Of a DNA stretch of 64,000 nucleotides, positions 25,995 through 35,466 are shown piece by piece. The notes beneath the pieces are model-generated. The model was given only the letters and a program-made list of their open reading frames with translations, had not been told where the DNA came from and did not search any database. The stretch is from contig CAKKRJ010000011.1 of NCBI GenBank assembly GCA_919902775.1, forward strand, positions 1-64,000, in the 5' to 3' direction. Each line of letters starts with the position of its first letter. Positions within the stretch are counted from its first letter, which is position 1. This DNA comes from Burkholderiaceae bacterium. GTDB taxonomy: Bacteria > Pseudomonadota > Gammaproteobacteria > Burkholderiales > Burkholderiaceae_C. A program made the translations under genes and the position numbers.

Positions 25995-26565
25995 ACCATC
26001 CGTCCAGCTCGGTGTGCGCACCGGTCCCCATGCGGACTTGCATGGCGGCGGCACGATGCAACAGTCACCCCATGATGCCGATCCACAGGCTGCGGCGCGT
26101 TTCGGCCAAGCCTTGGCCCAAACACCGGCCGCCCAGGACGCGTCGGCAACGGCTCGGGGCTGGGGTGGGCCGTTTGACTTGCTGGGGGCTGTGCCCAAGG
26201 TCCCCCTTGTTTCCGAGTTGGCCAGTGAGGCTTCTGCGCAAGCTTCCTTGATGGCGGTGTTGCAGGACGCCACGAGCCAATTGCTGGTTGGGGAAGGGCA
26301 GGGAGGACGCCGCGAAGCGCGGATCACGCTGGACGAGAGCCTGATGCCCGGAGTCTGTGTGGCGCTTTACGAGGACGCCGGTGCCTGGGTGGCCGATGTG
26401 TGCTGCAGCGATGCGACGTCGTACCAAACCTTGGCGCGGGCCGTTTCAGACCTGGCCCGTCAGATGGCGCTGGCGTTGGCCCGCGATGCGCTTTGGCGCG
26501 TGACGCTGGAGGCCACGCCGGACAGTGATGCGGTGACCGTAGAGGCATTTGCCTCCTGTCCTTGA
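25987..26565 (+). CDS. sctP: Needle-length/substrate-switch protein SctP
   Basis: 192 residues from ATG 25987; the ORF upstream of that is a shadow of sctO. The family (YscP/HpaP/FliK) has a variable N-terminus and a C-terminal switch domain; here 75-190 (ARITLDESLMPGVCVALYED; ARDALWRVTLEATPDSDAV) fits that domain. It is short compared with YscP (over 450 residues) and closer to HpaP, so any ruler part is small. Placement between sctO and sctQ supports the call. Confidence 0.8.
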   Translation: MAEPSVQLGVRTGPHADLHGGGTMQQSPHDADPQAAARFGQALAQTPAAQDASATARGWGGPFDLLGAVPKVPLVSELASEASAQASLMAVLQDATSQLLVGEGQGGRREARITLDESLMPGVCVALYEDAGAWVADVCCSDATSYQTLARAVSDLARQMALALARDALWRVTLEATPDSDAVTVEAFASCP

Positions 26566-26584
26566 TTTTTAAACGGATATTTTT

Positions 26585-27694
26585 GTGCCAGAACGAACAT
26601 TGAAAATTCCCCTCCTCAGTGGCAGCGAAGCCCAGGCCTTGACGACCTTGGCGCGTCATGCGGTGGACTTGCCCTTGCCCGGTTGGCCTGGCCTTGGCCA
26701 GCAGACGGCCCGTTTGAGTTTGCACTGCATGCCACCCGGGTCATCCCTGCAACTGGATCCGTCTGCCACGCGCATGACCGTGGAGTGGGCCGGTGCCAGC
26801 CTGTGGCTGGATTTTCCGAAAACCGCCACCGAGCGTTGGCTGGCCGGAACCCTTGGCACCGCTTGGCCTCAATGGCCTGAGCTGGCACCGCCATGGCAGC
26901 ATTTGGCACAGGTTCAGGCCAGCCAATGGGTGACACAGGCTTTGAGCCAGTCGGGGCGTGGATTGGCCCACTGCACGGATTTCCAAAACCAGTCGGGCAG
27001 CTTGCCCGAGGCGGCGCGCCACCATGTGCTGATGAGTCTGCAGGTGCAGTCCGAGGCCACTGAGTCTGTCGAAGTTTTCCATGGTGTGCTGCACACGGAC
27101 AGCTTGGGCCTGCTGCTGGTGACCGGGTTGGTGGCTGACCATCCGGGCCAGGCCCCAGAGACCCTGCAAGAAGACCTGTTCCCGCAACCCCTGATGTTTT
27201 GCCTTGGCGAAACCCAGTTGCCACTGAGCACAGTCGAGCGATTTCAACCCGGTCAAGTGATTCTGGTGCAGCAACGTTATGCGCAAGGCGAGCAGGTGGT
27301 GTGCTTGCGCAGTGAATCCGTGAACGCGCCCTGGATGGCTTGCCAAGCCAGGCTGGACAACACCCAACTGCACATCCTTTCAACGGTAACGACCATGACA
27401 CTTCCTGATACCCCACCTGCATCTGTTCAAGCCTCTGACGCTGAACCCGAATTCTTGGCCCAGTTGCCGGTGCGTGTGAGTTTTGATTTGGGCGAGACGG
27501 TGCTGAGCCTGGCCCAAGTGAAAACTTTGCAGCCTGGCGAAACGATCCAGTTGCAGCGTCCGGCGCAAGAGTATGTGACCATCCGCGCCAACGGCATGCC
27601 CATAGGCACGGGGCAATTGGTCGAAATCGATGGCCGTCTGGGGGTGGCCATCGGCAGCCTCACCACCGGCATGCCCAGCCAAGCGGTGGAGTGA
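26585..27694 (+). CDS. sctQ: Cytoplasmic pod protein SctQ, with a possible internal start
   Basis: 369 residues from GTG 26585. The N-terminal half is variable; the C-terminal SpoA/FliN domain (about 292-365) shows LPVRVSFDLGETVLSLAQVK, LQPGETIQLQRPA and ANGMPIGTGQLVEIDGRLGV. SctQ forms the six pods of the sorting platform. An in-frame ATG at 27395 (residue 271, MTLPDTPPAS), just before the SpoA domain, with GGTAA 7 bases upstream, could make a short SctQ-C product of 99 residues, as known for YscQ and SsaQ. Confidence 0.93.
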   Translation: MPERTLKIPLLSGSEAQALTTLARHAVDLPLPGWPGLGQQTARLSLHCMPPGSSLQLDPSATRMTVEWAGASLWLDFPKTATERWLAGTLGTAWPQWPELAPPWQHLAQVQASQWVTQALSQSGRGLAHCTDFQNQSGSLPEAARHHVLMSLQVQSEATESVEVFHGVLHTDSLGLLLVTGLVADHPGQAPETLQEDLFPQPLMFCLGETQLPLSTVERFQPGQVILVQQRYAQGEQVVCLRSESVNAPWMACQARLDNTQLHILSTVTTMTLPDTPPASVQASDAEPEFLAQLPVRVSFDLGETVLSLAQVKTLQPGETIQLQRPAQEYVTIRANGMPIGTGQLVEIDGRLGVAIGSLTTGMPSQAVE

Positions 27695-27697
27695 CCG

Positions 27698-28348
27698 ATG
27701 GCAGGCGGATTTGACCCGGTTTCGCTGGCCGTCACGCTGGCGCTGCTGGCTTTGTTGCCGACGCTGGTGGTGGTTTGTACCAGTTTTTTGAAAATTGCCA
27801 TTGTCATGTCGTTGCTTCGCAACGCCTTGGGCGTACAACAGATCCCGCCCAATTTGGCGTTGTATGCGATGGCCTTGCTGATGTCTGTTTACATCATGGC
27901 ACCCGTGGGGCAGAACATTTTTGACCAGGTTGCGGCCGTTCCGCAGGCGACACGTTCCATAGAAAGCACGCTCAATGCCGTGCTTCGGGGGGCTGAACCA
28001 TTGCGCGAATTTCTGCACAAACACAGCGACCGTGAGCACCGAAACTTCTTTGTTCAGACTGCGCGTGAAATGTGGACTGCCGAAATGGCCGCGAAAGTCC
28101 GGGAAAAAGATTTTCTGGTGTTGTTGCCCTCGTTCATGCTGACCGAGATGACCGAGGCTTTCAAGATTGGATTTTTGCTTTTTCTGCCCTTCGTCGTGAT
28201 CGATCTGATCGTGTCGAACATTTTGCTGGCGATGGGGATGATGATGGTCTCGCCCGTCATGATTTCCATGCCGCTCAAGCTGTTCCTGTTTGTCATGCTG
28301 GATGGCTGGACGCGACTGATCCGCGGCTTGATCCTCACTTACAACTGA
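27698..28348 (+). CDS. sctR: Export apparatus protein SctR
   Basis: 216 residues, FliP/YscR family. Four membrane helices; the signatures LLPTLVVVCTSFLKIAIVMS near the N-terminus, and FLVLLPSFMLTEMTEAFKIG and MISMPLKLFLFVMLDGW near the C-terminus, are all there. Five copies start the export gate. It begins 3 bases after sctQ and heads the invariant R-S-T-U block. Confidence 0.98.
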   Translation: MAGGFDPVSLAVTLALLALLPTLVVVCTSFLKIAIVMSLLRNALGVQQIPPNLALYAMALLMSVYIMAPVGQNIFDQVAAVPQATRSIESTLNAVLRGAEPLREFLHKHSDREHRNFFVQTAREMWTAEMAAKVREKDFLVLLPSFMLTEMTEAFKIGFLLFLPFVVIDLIVSNILLAMGMMMVSPVMISMPLKLFLFVMLDGWTRLIRGLILTYN

Positions 28349-28357
28349 GGCTGACCC

Positions 28358-28627
28358 ATGAACCAATCTGAAATTGTCAGCATCTTGTCGAATGCGCTGA
28401 ATCTGACGCTGTTGTTGTCCATGCCCGCCATTGCCGTCGCCGCCATTGTGGGGACCTTGTTTTCGTTGCTGCAGGCTTTGACGCAAATTCAGGAGCAAAC
28501 CCTGTCCTTTGCCATCAAATTGATTGCCGTGGCACTGACGTTGTACTTGACGGCTGGGTGGATGGGGGGCCAGTTGTTCAACTACGCCTTGTCGATTTTT
28601 GACGGTTTCCCGCGCTGGGTCCGATGA
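28358..28627 (+). CDS. sctS: Export apparatus protein SctS
   Basis: 89 residues with two membrane helices (NLTLLLSMPAIAVAAIVGTL and IKLIAVALTLYLTAGWMGGQ) and the conserved LLQALTQIQEQTLSFAIK loop of FliQ/YscS proteins. Four copies join the SctR5-SctT gate. Confidence 0.97.
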   Translation: MNQSEIVSILSNALNLTLLLSMPAIAVAAIVGTLFSLLQALTQIQEQTLSFAIKLIAVALTLYLTAGWMGGQLFNYALSIFDGFPRWVR

Positions 28628-28628
28628 T

Positions 28629-29441
28629 ATGAATGCTTCGGACATCGTGCGAATTGATCCACTTCAGCTCAAAAACCTGGCCTTGGGTCTGCTGTTGGTT
28701 CAGGCGCGTCTGATGCCCATGTTTTTGCTGTTGCCGATGATGAACCGCTCGATGGTGCCACGCACGGTGCTGTTTGCCATCGCGGCGGGTTTTGGTGTGC
28801 TGGTGTTGCCCACGCTCCAATTGCCCGCAGATTTGGGCAAGGATGCCCCGATGTTGCTGCTGATTTTGGGCAAGGAGGCGTTGATTGGTTTGTTGCTGGG
28901 CTTTTTGCTGGCGTTGCCATTCTGGCTGTTCGAGGCCATTGGCTTCATCGTGGACAACCAACGCGGGGCCAACATGGCGGCCATGCTCAACCCCTTGACG
29001 GGCAGTGAAAGCTCACCGCTGGGGCTGCTGATGAACATGGCGTTCATCACGTTTTACATCGCCATCGGGGGCATGCATGTCTTGCTGGGGGTGGTGTACG
29101 ACAGCTACAAGTTATGGGATCCCTTGCAGTTTTGGCCACACTTTGACGCGGAGTTTGCCGACCTCGTTTTTCCTCAACTCAATCGCATGCTCCAGCATTG
29201 TTTGTTGCTGGCGGCGCCCGCCATGCTGGTGATGCTGCTGGCAGAGTTGTCGCTGGCACTGATCAGCCGTTTTACACCACAGCTTCAGGTGTTCTTTTTG
29301 GCCATGCCGATCAAGAGCGCGCTGGGGATTTTCATGTTGGCGATCTCGACGGGCATGCTGCTGGACATCGCCCGGGAACAGATGGATGGCGGTCGCCACT
29401 GGTTGAAGTGGCTTGCACCTGTTTTGCATGGAGGTGCTTGA
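28629..29441 (+). CDS. sctT: Export apparatus protein SctT
   Basis: 270 residues from ATG 28629, one base after the sctS stop. FliR/YscT family with six or more hydrophobic segments. Characteristic parts are QARLMPMFLLLPMMNRSMVP and the loop FIVDNQRGANMAAMLNPLTG. One copy completes the SctR5-S4-T1 complex. Confidence 0.97.
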   Translation: MNASDIVRIDPLQLKNLALGLLLVQARLMPMFLLLPMMNRSMVPRTVLFAIAAGFGVLVLPTLQLPADLGKDAPMLLLILGKEALIGLLLGFLLALPFWLFEAIGFIVDNQRGANMAAMLNPLTGSESSPLGLLMNMAFITFYIAIGGMHVLLGVVYDSYKLWDPLQFWPHFDAEFADLVFPQLNRMLQHCLLLAAPAMLVMLLAELSLALISRFTPQLQVFFLAMPIKSALGIFMLAISTGMLLDIAREQMDGGRHWLKWLAPVLHGGA

Positions 29442-30488
29442 GTGAGTGAAAAGACCGAACAACCCACCGCCAAAAAACTGCGCGAAGCCCGTGAAAAAGG
29501 TGAAGTGGCGAAAAGCCGCGATTTCACCCAAACCGTGCTGGTGGTGGCTTTGTTTGCTTACATTTTGTCGTCAGGGTCCCGCCTAGTCGACAAGCTGGGG
29601 CAGTTGATACTGCTGCCTTTGACTTACCTGAACCATGATTTCCATGCCGCGCTGAATAACTTGCTGGATGAATTTTTCAGTGAGGCTGTCGAGATGATGC
29701 TGCCCTTCTTGCTGATTGTTTTGGTGCTGGGAATTTTTGTGGAAGCCATGCAGACCGGGATGCTGATTTCCTTCAAATCCCTCATGCCTTCTGCCAAAAA
29801 ACTGAATATCGCGGCGAATGCCAAAAACATGGTTTCCAAGAAAAACCTGGTTGAGTTTTTTAAGTCACTTTTGAAAATCGCGGTCATCACCTGGGTGCTG
29901 TATGACCTGGTTCTGGCCCAGCTGCCCACCCTGATGTTGCTGCCCTACAAGGACATCTCGGTGTTGGGCGCGGTGTTTGCCGAAATCCTCAAAAGCTTGA
30001 TCATCTCGACTGGCCTGGTCTATACGGTGCTGTCGCTGGCGGATCTGTTGTGGCAGAGACACCAGCACAACAAGGGGCTGATGATGAGCAAAGACGAAGT
30101 CAAGCAGGAATACAAAGGCATGGAGGGAGACCCGCACATCAAAAGTCAGCGCAAGCACCTGCACATGGAGCTCATGCACAACGACGCGACGGACAAGGCG
30201 CGCCAGGCCACCGTGCTGGTCACCAATCCCACCCACTATGCGATTGCCTTGAACTACCAGGAAGGTGAAACCCCTTTGCCCTTGGTGATGGCCAAAGGCG
30301 AGGGGGCGCTGGCTCAGCGCATGATTGACGCTGCCCGAGAAGCGGGTGTGCCGGTCATGCAAAACATTCCGTTGGCGCATGCGCTTTTCGATACGGCCCA
30401 GGTCAACCAATACATCCCCTCTGATTTGATCGAACCTGTCGCGGCTGTTTTGCGTTTGATCACCGATTTGGCCAATTCCCAGGAATGA
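29442..30488 (+). CDS. sctU: Autocleaving substrate-switch protein SctU
   Basis: 348 residues from GTG 29442, immediately after the sctT stop. The start SEKTEQPTAKKLREAREKGE is typical of FlhB/YscU. Four membrane helices follow, and the cytoplasmic domain carries the self-cleavage motif NPTH at 262-265 (VLVTNPTHYAIAL). Cleavage between Asn and Pro allows the switch from early to late substrates. Confidence 0.98.
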   Translation: MSEKTEQPTAKKLREAREKGEVAKSRDFTQTVLVVALFAYILSSGSRLVDKLGQLILLPLTYLNHDFHAALNNLLDEFFSEAVEMMLPFLLIVLVLGIFVEAMQTGMLISFKSLMPSAKKLNIAANAKNMVSKKNLVEFFKSLLKIAVITWVLYDLVLAQLPTLMLLPYKDISVLGAVFAEILKSLIISTGLVYTVLSLADLLWQRHQHNKGLMMSKDEVKQEYKGMEGDPHIKSQRKHLHMELMHNDATDKARQATVLVTNPTHYAIALNYQEGETPLPLVMAKGEGALAQRMIDAAREAGVPVMQNIPLAHALFDTAQVNQYIPSDLIEPVAAVLRLITDLANSQE

Positions 30489-30507
30489 TTTTTCTCACGA
30501 GCTCCAC

Positions 30508-30894
30508 ATGAATACCTCTTTTCCCGATTGGCTTGAAAGCTGGGCACTGGCCCATGGTGTGTCGCTGGATGCGGCGCGTCGAAGTGGTCGCCTGGCCATT
30601 GCGGTGGACAACATGCGCATCCTGTTGAGTCGGCACAACGCGCACAGCTGGCTGGTGCAAGCGCGCGTGATCGATTTGCCAGATGACGTGCGACTGCGAG
30701 AAGCGATCGTAGAAAAGGCGGCGACGGCCGCCACAGCACGCATGGCCGTCAGTGCCAGTGCACTGGTGGTAGACCCTGAGCGTTCTGCCTTGTGGTTGCA
30801 AACCAGCTTGGCACCGGACGCCGGTGTCGCAGCGCTGGAGGCCTGCCTTGAGCGCGTGGCCAATGACATTGAATTTTGGAGAGCAATGCTGTGA
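30508..30894 (+). CDS. CesT-like chaperone between sctU and sctC
   Basis: 128 residues with the class I chaperone pattern: N-terminal helix (FPDWLESWALAHGVSLDAAR), beta strands in the middle, and a C-terminal helix with an aromatic end (LERVANDIEFWRAML). Its client is unknown, as no effector gene is adjacent. It overlaps sctC by GTGA, so it is translationally coupled to the secretin. Confidence 0.68.
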   Translation: MNTSFPDWLESWALAHGVSLDAARRSGRLAIAVDNMRILLSRHNAHSWLVQARVIDLPDDVRLREAIVEKAATAATARMAVSASALVVDPERSALWLQTSLAPDAGVAALEACLERVANDIEFWRAML

Positions 30895-33032
30895 TACTGA
30901 AAAAATCGTGTGCTGTTTTTGACCGACCCACCTGGGCGCGGTCATCGCGGGCCCATCTGTTGGCGCTCATGACACTGATGGCGGCCCCTGCGGTGTTGCA
31001 TGCAGGCCCCGTGCCCTGGCCGAATGCGCCGTTCACTTACTACGCTGACAAAAAACCTTTGTCGTCCGTGCTCGGTGATTTTGCGCAGGCATACAACTTG
31101 AAGTTGCACATGTCGGCCAAGTTGCAAGACCAGGTCAGCGGTCGTTTCAGTCTGGACAACCCCACGGAATTCATGAACCGCTTGTCGGGTACCTTCGGGT
31201 TCAGCTGGTTCACGCACTCGGGCGCGCTTTACATCGGCGACAACCAGGACCTGGTGACGAAATCCATTGCGACGCCTGCCGTGCGATCGGGCGGGAACCT
31301 GCGCCAGCTGTTGACCAGTCTCGGTGTGTTCGATGCGCGCTTTGGTTGGGGCGAGATGCCTGAAATGGGCATTGTCATGGTGTCCGGCCCTTCGGCCTAT
31401 GTGCAATTGGTGGAGCGCACGCTGCAAGCCATGCCGAACGCACCAGGCGGTCAGCAGATTGCTGTTTTCCGGCTCAAGCATGCCTCTGTAGAGGACCGCA
31501 CCATTGCCTACCGCGATCAGAGCATCAATGTGCCTGGTGTCACCTCCATTCTGCGTCACCTTGTACGAGGCACCAGCAGCGGCAACGTTGCAATGGCCGG
31601 GAGCACGTCGGTGGGCCGTTTGCCATCGGCACCGGCCTCTTTCAAGGGGGGCGACACGTCCTCGCCATCGCCTGCCTTGGGTGAGTCTTCTGCTGCGGCC
31701 AGCGGTGCGGTGCAAGCTGCCCAGGTGAATGCGTCTGGCACGCCTGCGATAGCCAATGCCAGCAGCAACGCCAATACCAACACCAACGCCTCCAGTGTGC
31801 GGCCGTCCATTCAGTCTGACCAACGCATCAACGCGGTCATCGTGCAAGACACGCCCGAGCGCATGCCCTTGTACAAAGAATTGATCGCTCAGCTGGATGT
31901 GCCGGCCCCGCTGGTGGAAATCGAAGCGCTGATCATCGACGTGAACATCAACCGTTTGACCGAACTGGGCCTGAGCTGGAATACGGTCATGGACAAGCAG
32001 CGTCTGGCGCTTGGTTTTGGTGATGTGGGCGCGGCCGTGGACAGCAAAACACTTTCTGTTGCTGCTTCCAGAGCCGGCGGTGTGACGCCGGGCACGTTGA
32101 CGGCCGCCGGAGCCGACTATTTTGTGTCACGCCTGCGCCTGCTCGAGCAGCAAGGCGATGCCAGCATCCAGTCACGTCCATCCATTTTGACCACGGAGAA
32201 TCTGGGCGCAGTGATTGATCTGTCAGAGACTTTTTACATACAGACCACATCCGAGAGATCGACGTTGGTGACGCCCGTGACGGCAGGCATCACTTTGCGG
32301 GTGACGCCACGCATCGTGCAGCAAGATCCGCAATACAGCATTCGCTTGATGGTGGACATTGAAGACGGACAGATACAGACCCAAAACACGATTGGCAACA
32401 TCCCGACGGTGGTGCGTGGCGTGGTCAGTACCGAGGCCAGTGTGGGGCCGAATGAAAGTCTGCTGTTGGGCGGCTACAACTCGGTTCAGTCTGTCAAAGG
32501 TCAGGACAAGGTGCCTCTGTTGGGTGACATTCCAGGCATTGGTGCATTTTTTCGCAGCACCTCCGACAAGCTGCAGCGGCGTGAACGCCTTTTCCTGATT
32601 CGATCCAGTGTGGTTGGGAAAATGCAGGAGGGGCCTTCGAAAGTGTCCGTCCCCGTGACGGTGAAACCTTTGGGTGCAGAGCCCGACGCGACTGCCACAA
32701 GCCCAGCCGCAACAGCCGCATTGGGCGGTACACCGTCTCCTGTGGTGGCTTCGATCCGGGCCTCCAGCTTGAACGCGCCTGTCAGTGCACAGCGTGCGGC
32801 AGCACCCGGTGACAGCCGCACAGTGGACCCGGTTGTGCAGCAGGTGCGTGATCGGCAGACGCAAAGCATCTTGCGCGATGAAATCCAGCGCAGCAAGGCG
32901 CAGTTGCAGCAAGTGCGGCTCGGTGCTGTGGGCAATGCGGGCGCTTCTGACAAGCGGCAGGCCGAAGTCCAACGTCTCGAGGCCGATGTGCAATCTCTGG
33001 AACGCGAGCTGGCGCGCATGGAAAAGCGTTGA
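30891..33032 (+). CDS. sctC: Outer-membrane secretin SctC
   Basis: 713 residues from GTG 30891 (GGAGAG at 30878-30883; GTGA overlap). A Sec signal peptide ends near AVLHAG. The periplasmic N0, N1 and N3 domains follow (LGDFAQAYNLKLHMSAKLQD; FRLKHASVEDRTIAYRDQSI), interrupted at about 230-300 by a low-complexity Ala/Ser/Asn linker. The secretin domain (about 320-580) has VEIEALIIDVNINRLTELGL and VPLLGDIPGIGAFFR. A C-terminal tail of some 130 residues ends in a charged coiled coil (KRQAEVQRLEADVQSLEREL). The tail is where other secretins bind a pilotin; no clear pilotin gene was seen. Confidence 0.96.
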   Translation: MILKKSCAVFDRPTWARSSRAHLLALMTLMAAPAVLHAGPVPWPNAPFTYYADKKPLSSVLGDFAQAYNLKLHMSAKLQDQVSGRFSLDNPTEFMNRLSGTFGFSWFTHSGALYIGDNQDLVTKSIATPAVRSGGNLRQLLTSLGVFDARFGWGEMPEMGIVMVSGPSAYVQLVERTLQAMPNAPGGQQIAVFRLKHASVEDRTIAYRDQSINVPGVTSILRHLVRGTSSGNVAMAGSTSVGRLPSAPASFKGGDTSSPSPALGESSAAASGAVQAAQVNASGTPAIANASSNANTNTNASSVRPSIQSDQRINAVIVQDTPERMPLYKELIAQLDVPAPLVEIEALIIDVNINRLTELGLSWNTVMDKQRLALGFGDVGAAVDSKTLSVAASRAGGVTPGTLTAAGADYFVSRLRLLEQQGDASIQSRPSILTTENLGAVIDLSETFYIQTTSERSTLVTPVTAGITLRVTPRIVQQDPQYSIRLMVDIEDGQIQTQNTIGNIPTVVRGVVSTEASVGPNESLLLGGYNSVQSVKGQDKVPLLGDIPGIGAFFRSTSDKLQRRERLFLIRSSVVGKMQEGPSKVSVPVTVKPLGAEPDATATSPAATAALGGTPSPVVASIRASSLNAPVSAQRAAAPGDSRTVDPVVQQVRDRQTQSILRDEIQRSKAQLQQVRLGAVGNAGASDKRQAEVQRLEADVQSLERELARMEKR

Positions 33033-33074
33033 GGGGCAGACGGGGCGCGGCGGTCCCGCGCCCTTCGTGCGGTG

Positions 33075-35078
33075 TCACGCCAAGTCGCGTGGCAACCAGA
33101 TGAAAAAGCGGCTGCCCTTGCCGCTGCTTGCAGGTTTTACTTCCACCCGACCGCCGTGCAATTGAACAATCCGCTGAACGATCGACAAGCCCAGGCCAAT
33201 GCCGGGCTTGTTTGATTCGGGTTGTGCGCGAAAGAAATCCTCGAATACCTGGTGTTGAAACTCAAGCGGAATGCCTTGGCCTTCATCGTCGATGCAAATG
33301 GCCACCTGAGTTGACTGGCAGGGCGGCACACTGACGGTGATGGTGCTGCCCGTTTGTGAGTATTTGGCCGCATTTTCAAGCAAATTGGTGATGGCCATTT
33401 CCAGCAGCACGGGATCGATTCGGACTGCGTCGTGGCTTTGTCCGGGGTGCCACGCCAACTGGTGTTCTGTCAGTTGGGATTGGTAAGCGGGCAGCCAACT
33501 CTCCAGCCAGGTATTGACTTCCAGCGTTTGCAGGTTCATCTGCAGGTGAGGGGATTTGAGGCGGTCGCTTTGCAACCATTTCTCGAACAGGCCCGTTAAG
33601 CGCTGCAAGGCACTGGACATGGTGCTGAGCCGGTTCTCGGTGTGGTCCAGTCCGACCGATTTTTCCTTGTGCCACAGGCTGATCTGGCTTTGGATGATGT
33701 GGATCGGATTGCGCACTTCGTGCGAAATCATCGAACCAAACCGCACGTATTGTTGGAGCACTTCGCGTTCGCGCTCCAGCGATTGTTCCAGTTGCGTTGT
33801 GCGTTGCTGTACGGTCTGCTCCAACTTTTGCTCGGATGTCCGCAACACTTCCACCAGCTCGGTCTGGGCCTCTTGGGTTTGCTGCCTTGCCTGTTCCAGT
33901 TGCCCGCGCTCTTCACGCACTTTGCTGGCCAAGCTGATGGCCAGAAAAAACATCTCACCCACGGTTGAAATTTGCAGCGCATACGCAGTCAGGCCATTCG
34001 AGGGGACCACCCCGATGGCGTGCAGTGAAGCCACCACAGCACCGATCCACAAGATGCTCCAGCCGATGGCGAAATAGCGTGCGCTGCCGTGGTGCGCAAT
34101 GGCTTGCTTGACACTGATGTACAGGATCAAGATTCCCATTTGCAGCGAAATGACCATGAACGCCTGAATGACCAGGGCCAAGGGCATGGGATGCCACAAG
34201 TGCATCAACAAGCCCACCAGCACCAAGCATGACAGGATGGTTGAGCCTTGAAGCCAAAGGTCAAGCTTGGGCATTCGGGTCGAGATCGAAAGCAGTCGGC
34301 GTGCGAACTCGGTGGCAAAAATGATGGACAGACACAAAAAGGCCGATTGGGCGATGGCATCAAACGGGTGCTGGTCAGGCCAGAGGTAAAGACCTCCAAA
34401 GCCGTTGCCTGAAAACATCCCCAAGCCCATCGCCAGTGAATACAGTGCATACAGCAAGAATCGGCTGTCCTTGAGCAGACCACTGAGCATGGTGTTGTAC
34501 AGCAGCAAGGTCAGGATGCAGCCGAAATAGACGAACTGCAGCAACAGTTGCCAATGCAGATGTTGCTGGTAAGCGTAGGGTTGCCACAATTGCAGAGGTA
34601 CGGAGAGCGCGTTGCTCGAGTTGACATGCAGGTAAAAATTCTGTGCCTTGTCTGTCAGTTCGATCGGGAAGACGAAATGCCGATTGAAGCTCGGCCGCTC
34701 GCGCAATGGGCGGTCCGTGCCCGTGGATACGGCCATGCCATCTGGGGTGTAGAGAGTCAGCTTGCCTAACAGTGAATTGGGCACCTCCAGATACCACTTT
34801 TCAGGCGATGCGCTGGCGCGTTGCAAGCTGAAGCGCAGCCAATAAGAGGATTCTGTGAGTCCAAAATTCACGGCCGAGCCATGGCCGATCCACGGCTGGA
34901 ATCGCGCTTTCTGCGGGGCGCGCAGCACATCCTTGATTTGCAGACGGCTCTCTGGATCTTCCAGATACACCACGGCTGGGAGCAAATTGATGGTCTGGTC
35001 TGCACTGCTCACTGTCATGGCCAGCGCTATATGGGCCATCAGCAGCCATGCCCAAAGCCCCAGCATCCAGCGTGTCAT
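33075..35078 (-). CDS. 7TM sensor histidine kinase of the type III island
   Basis: 667 residues from ATG 35078, which opens a signal-like hydrophobic segment. Order: periplasmic 7TMR-DISM extracellular domain (about 30-165, WLRFSLQRASASPEKWYLEV), seven membrane helices (about 175-385), a coiled linker, a HisKA domain with the phospho-His in SMISHEVRNPIHII (about 449), and a HATPase domain with N box LLENAAKYS, G1 DDEGQGIP and G2 PGIGLGLSIVQRIVQLHGG. No regulator gene is adjacent; the OmpR-type regulator at 5684 is the likely partner. It lies downstream of the STAS gene and closes the leftward operon starting at 36855. A homologue with its own regulator lies at 52712. Confidence 0.93.
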   Translation of the reverse strand: MTRWMLGLWAWLLMAHIALAMTVSSADQTINLLPAVVYLEDPESRLQIKDVLRAPQKARFQPWIGHGSAVNFGLTESSYWLRFSLQRASASPEKWYLEVPNSLLGKLTLYTPDGMAVSTGTDRPLRERPSFNRHFVFPIELTDKAQNFYLHVNSSNALSVPLQLWQPYAYQQHLHWQLLLQFVYFGCILTLLLYNTMLSGLLKDSRFLLYALYSLAMGLGMFSGNGFGGLYLWPDQHPFDAIAQSAFLCLSIIFATEFARRLLSISTRMPKLDLWLQGSTILSCLVLVGLLMHLWHPMPLALVIQAFMVISLQMGILILYISVKQAIAHHGSARYFAIGWSILWIGAVVASLHAIGVVPSNGLTAYALQISTVGEMFFLAISLASKVREERGQLEQARQQTQEAQTELVEVLRTSEQKLEQTVQQRTTQLEQSLEREREVLQQYVRFGSMISHEVRNPIHIIQSQISLWHKEKSVGLDHTENRLSTMSSALQRLTGLFEKWLQSDRLKSPHLQMNLQTLEVNTWLESWLPAYQSQLTEHQLAWHPGQSHDAVRIDPVLLEMAITNLLENAAKYSQTGSTITVSVPPCQSTQVAICIDDEGQGIPLEFQHQVFEDFFRAQPESNKPGIGLGLSIVQRIVQLHGGRVEVKPASSGKGSRFFIWLPRDLA

Positions 35079-35133
35079 GTGGGGTGCACTCCGCTTGAGA
35101 TGGGCTGCAACGGGGGCATGCGCAACACCTTGT

Positions 35134-35457
35134 TCAGGCCTGCAGGCTGGCCAAGCCTGCTGCACGGTCGCTGCAAATCGCGATGAGCTTGTCGAAGCCG
35201 CTCATGACAATGATGTCTTTGACCGACGGTTGAGGCGAGGCGATGGCGACTTTGCCGCCGCGCAGCTTGGCCGTTTTGGCGGCGATCAGCAAAACCCGCA
35301 GTCCCGCGCTGCTCAGATAGCCCACGCCACTCAGGTCAATCAGCAAACTGCCAGAAGCACTCTGTGCAAACAGTTGCTGGATGTCGTTTTCTGCCACACC
35401 CGCGTTGCTGGCGTCAATGCGCGGGTGCGCGGGGGTGTAAATTAGGGGGGCGGTCAT
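35134..35457 (-). CDS. STAS-domain anti-sigma factor antagonist (RsbV/BtrV-like)
   Basis: 107 residues, one STAS domain. The signature DLSGVGYLSSAGLRVLL aligns with the SpoIIAA phosphorylation loop and places the modifiable serine at Ser50. In partner switching the unphosphorylated form binds the RsbW-type kinase and frees its target; an RsbU-type phosphatase removes the phosphate. Both partners are in the island (440 and 37110), but in different operons. It follows the effector gene by 9 bases. Confidence 0.92.
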   Translation of the reverse strand: MTAPLIYTPAHPRIDASNAGVAENDIQQLFAQSASGSLLIDLSGVGYLSSAGLRVLLIAAKTAKLRGGKVAIASPQPSVKDIIVMSGFDKLIAICSDRAAGLASLQA

Positions 35458-35466
35458 GGCAATTTT

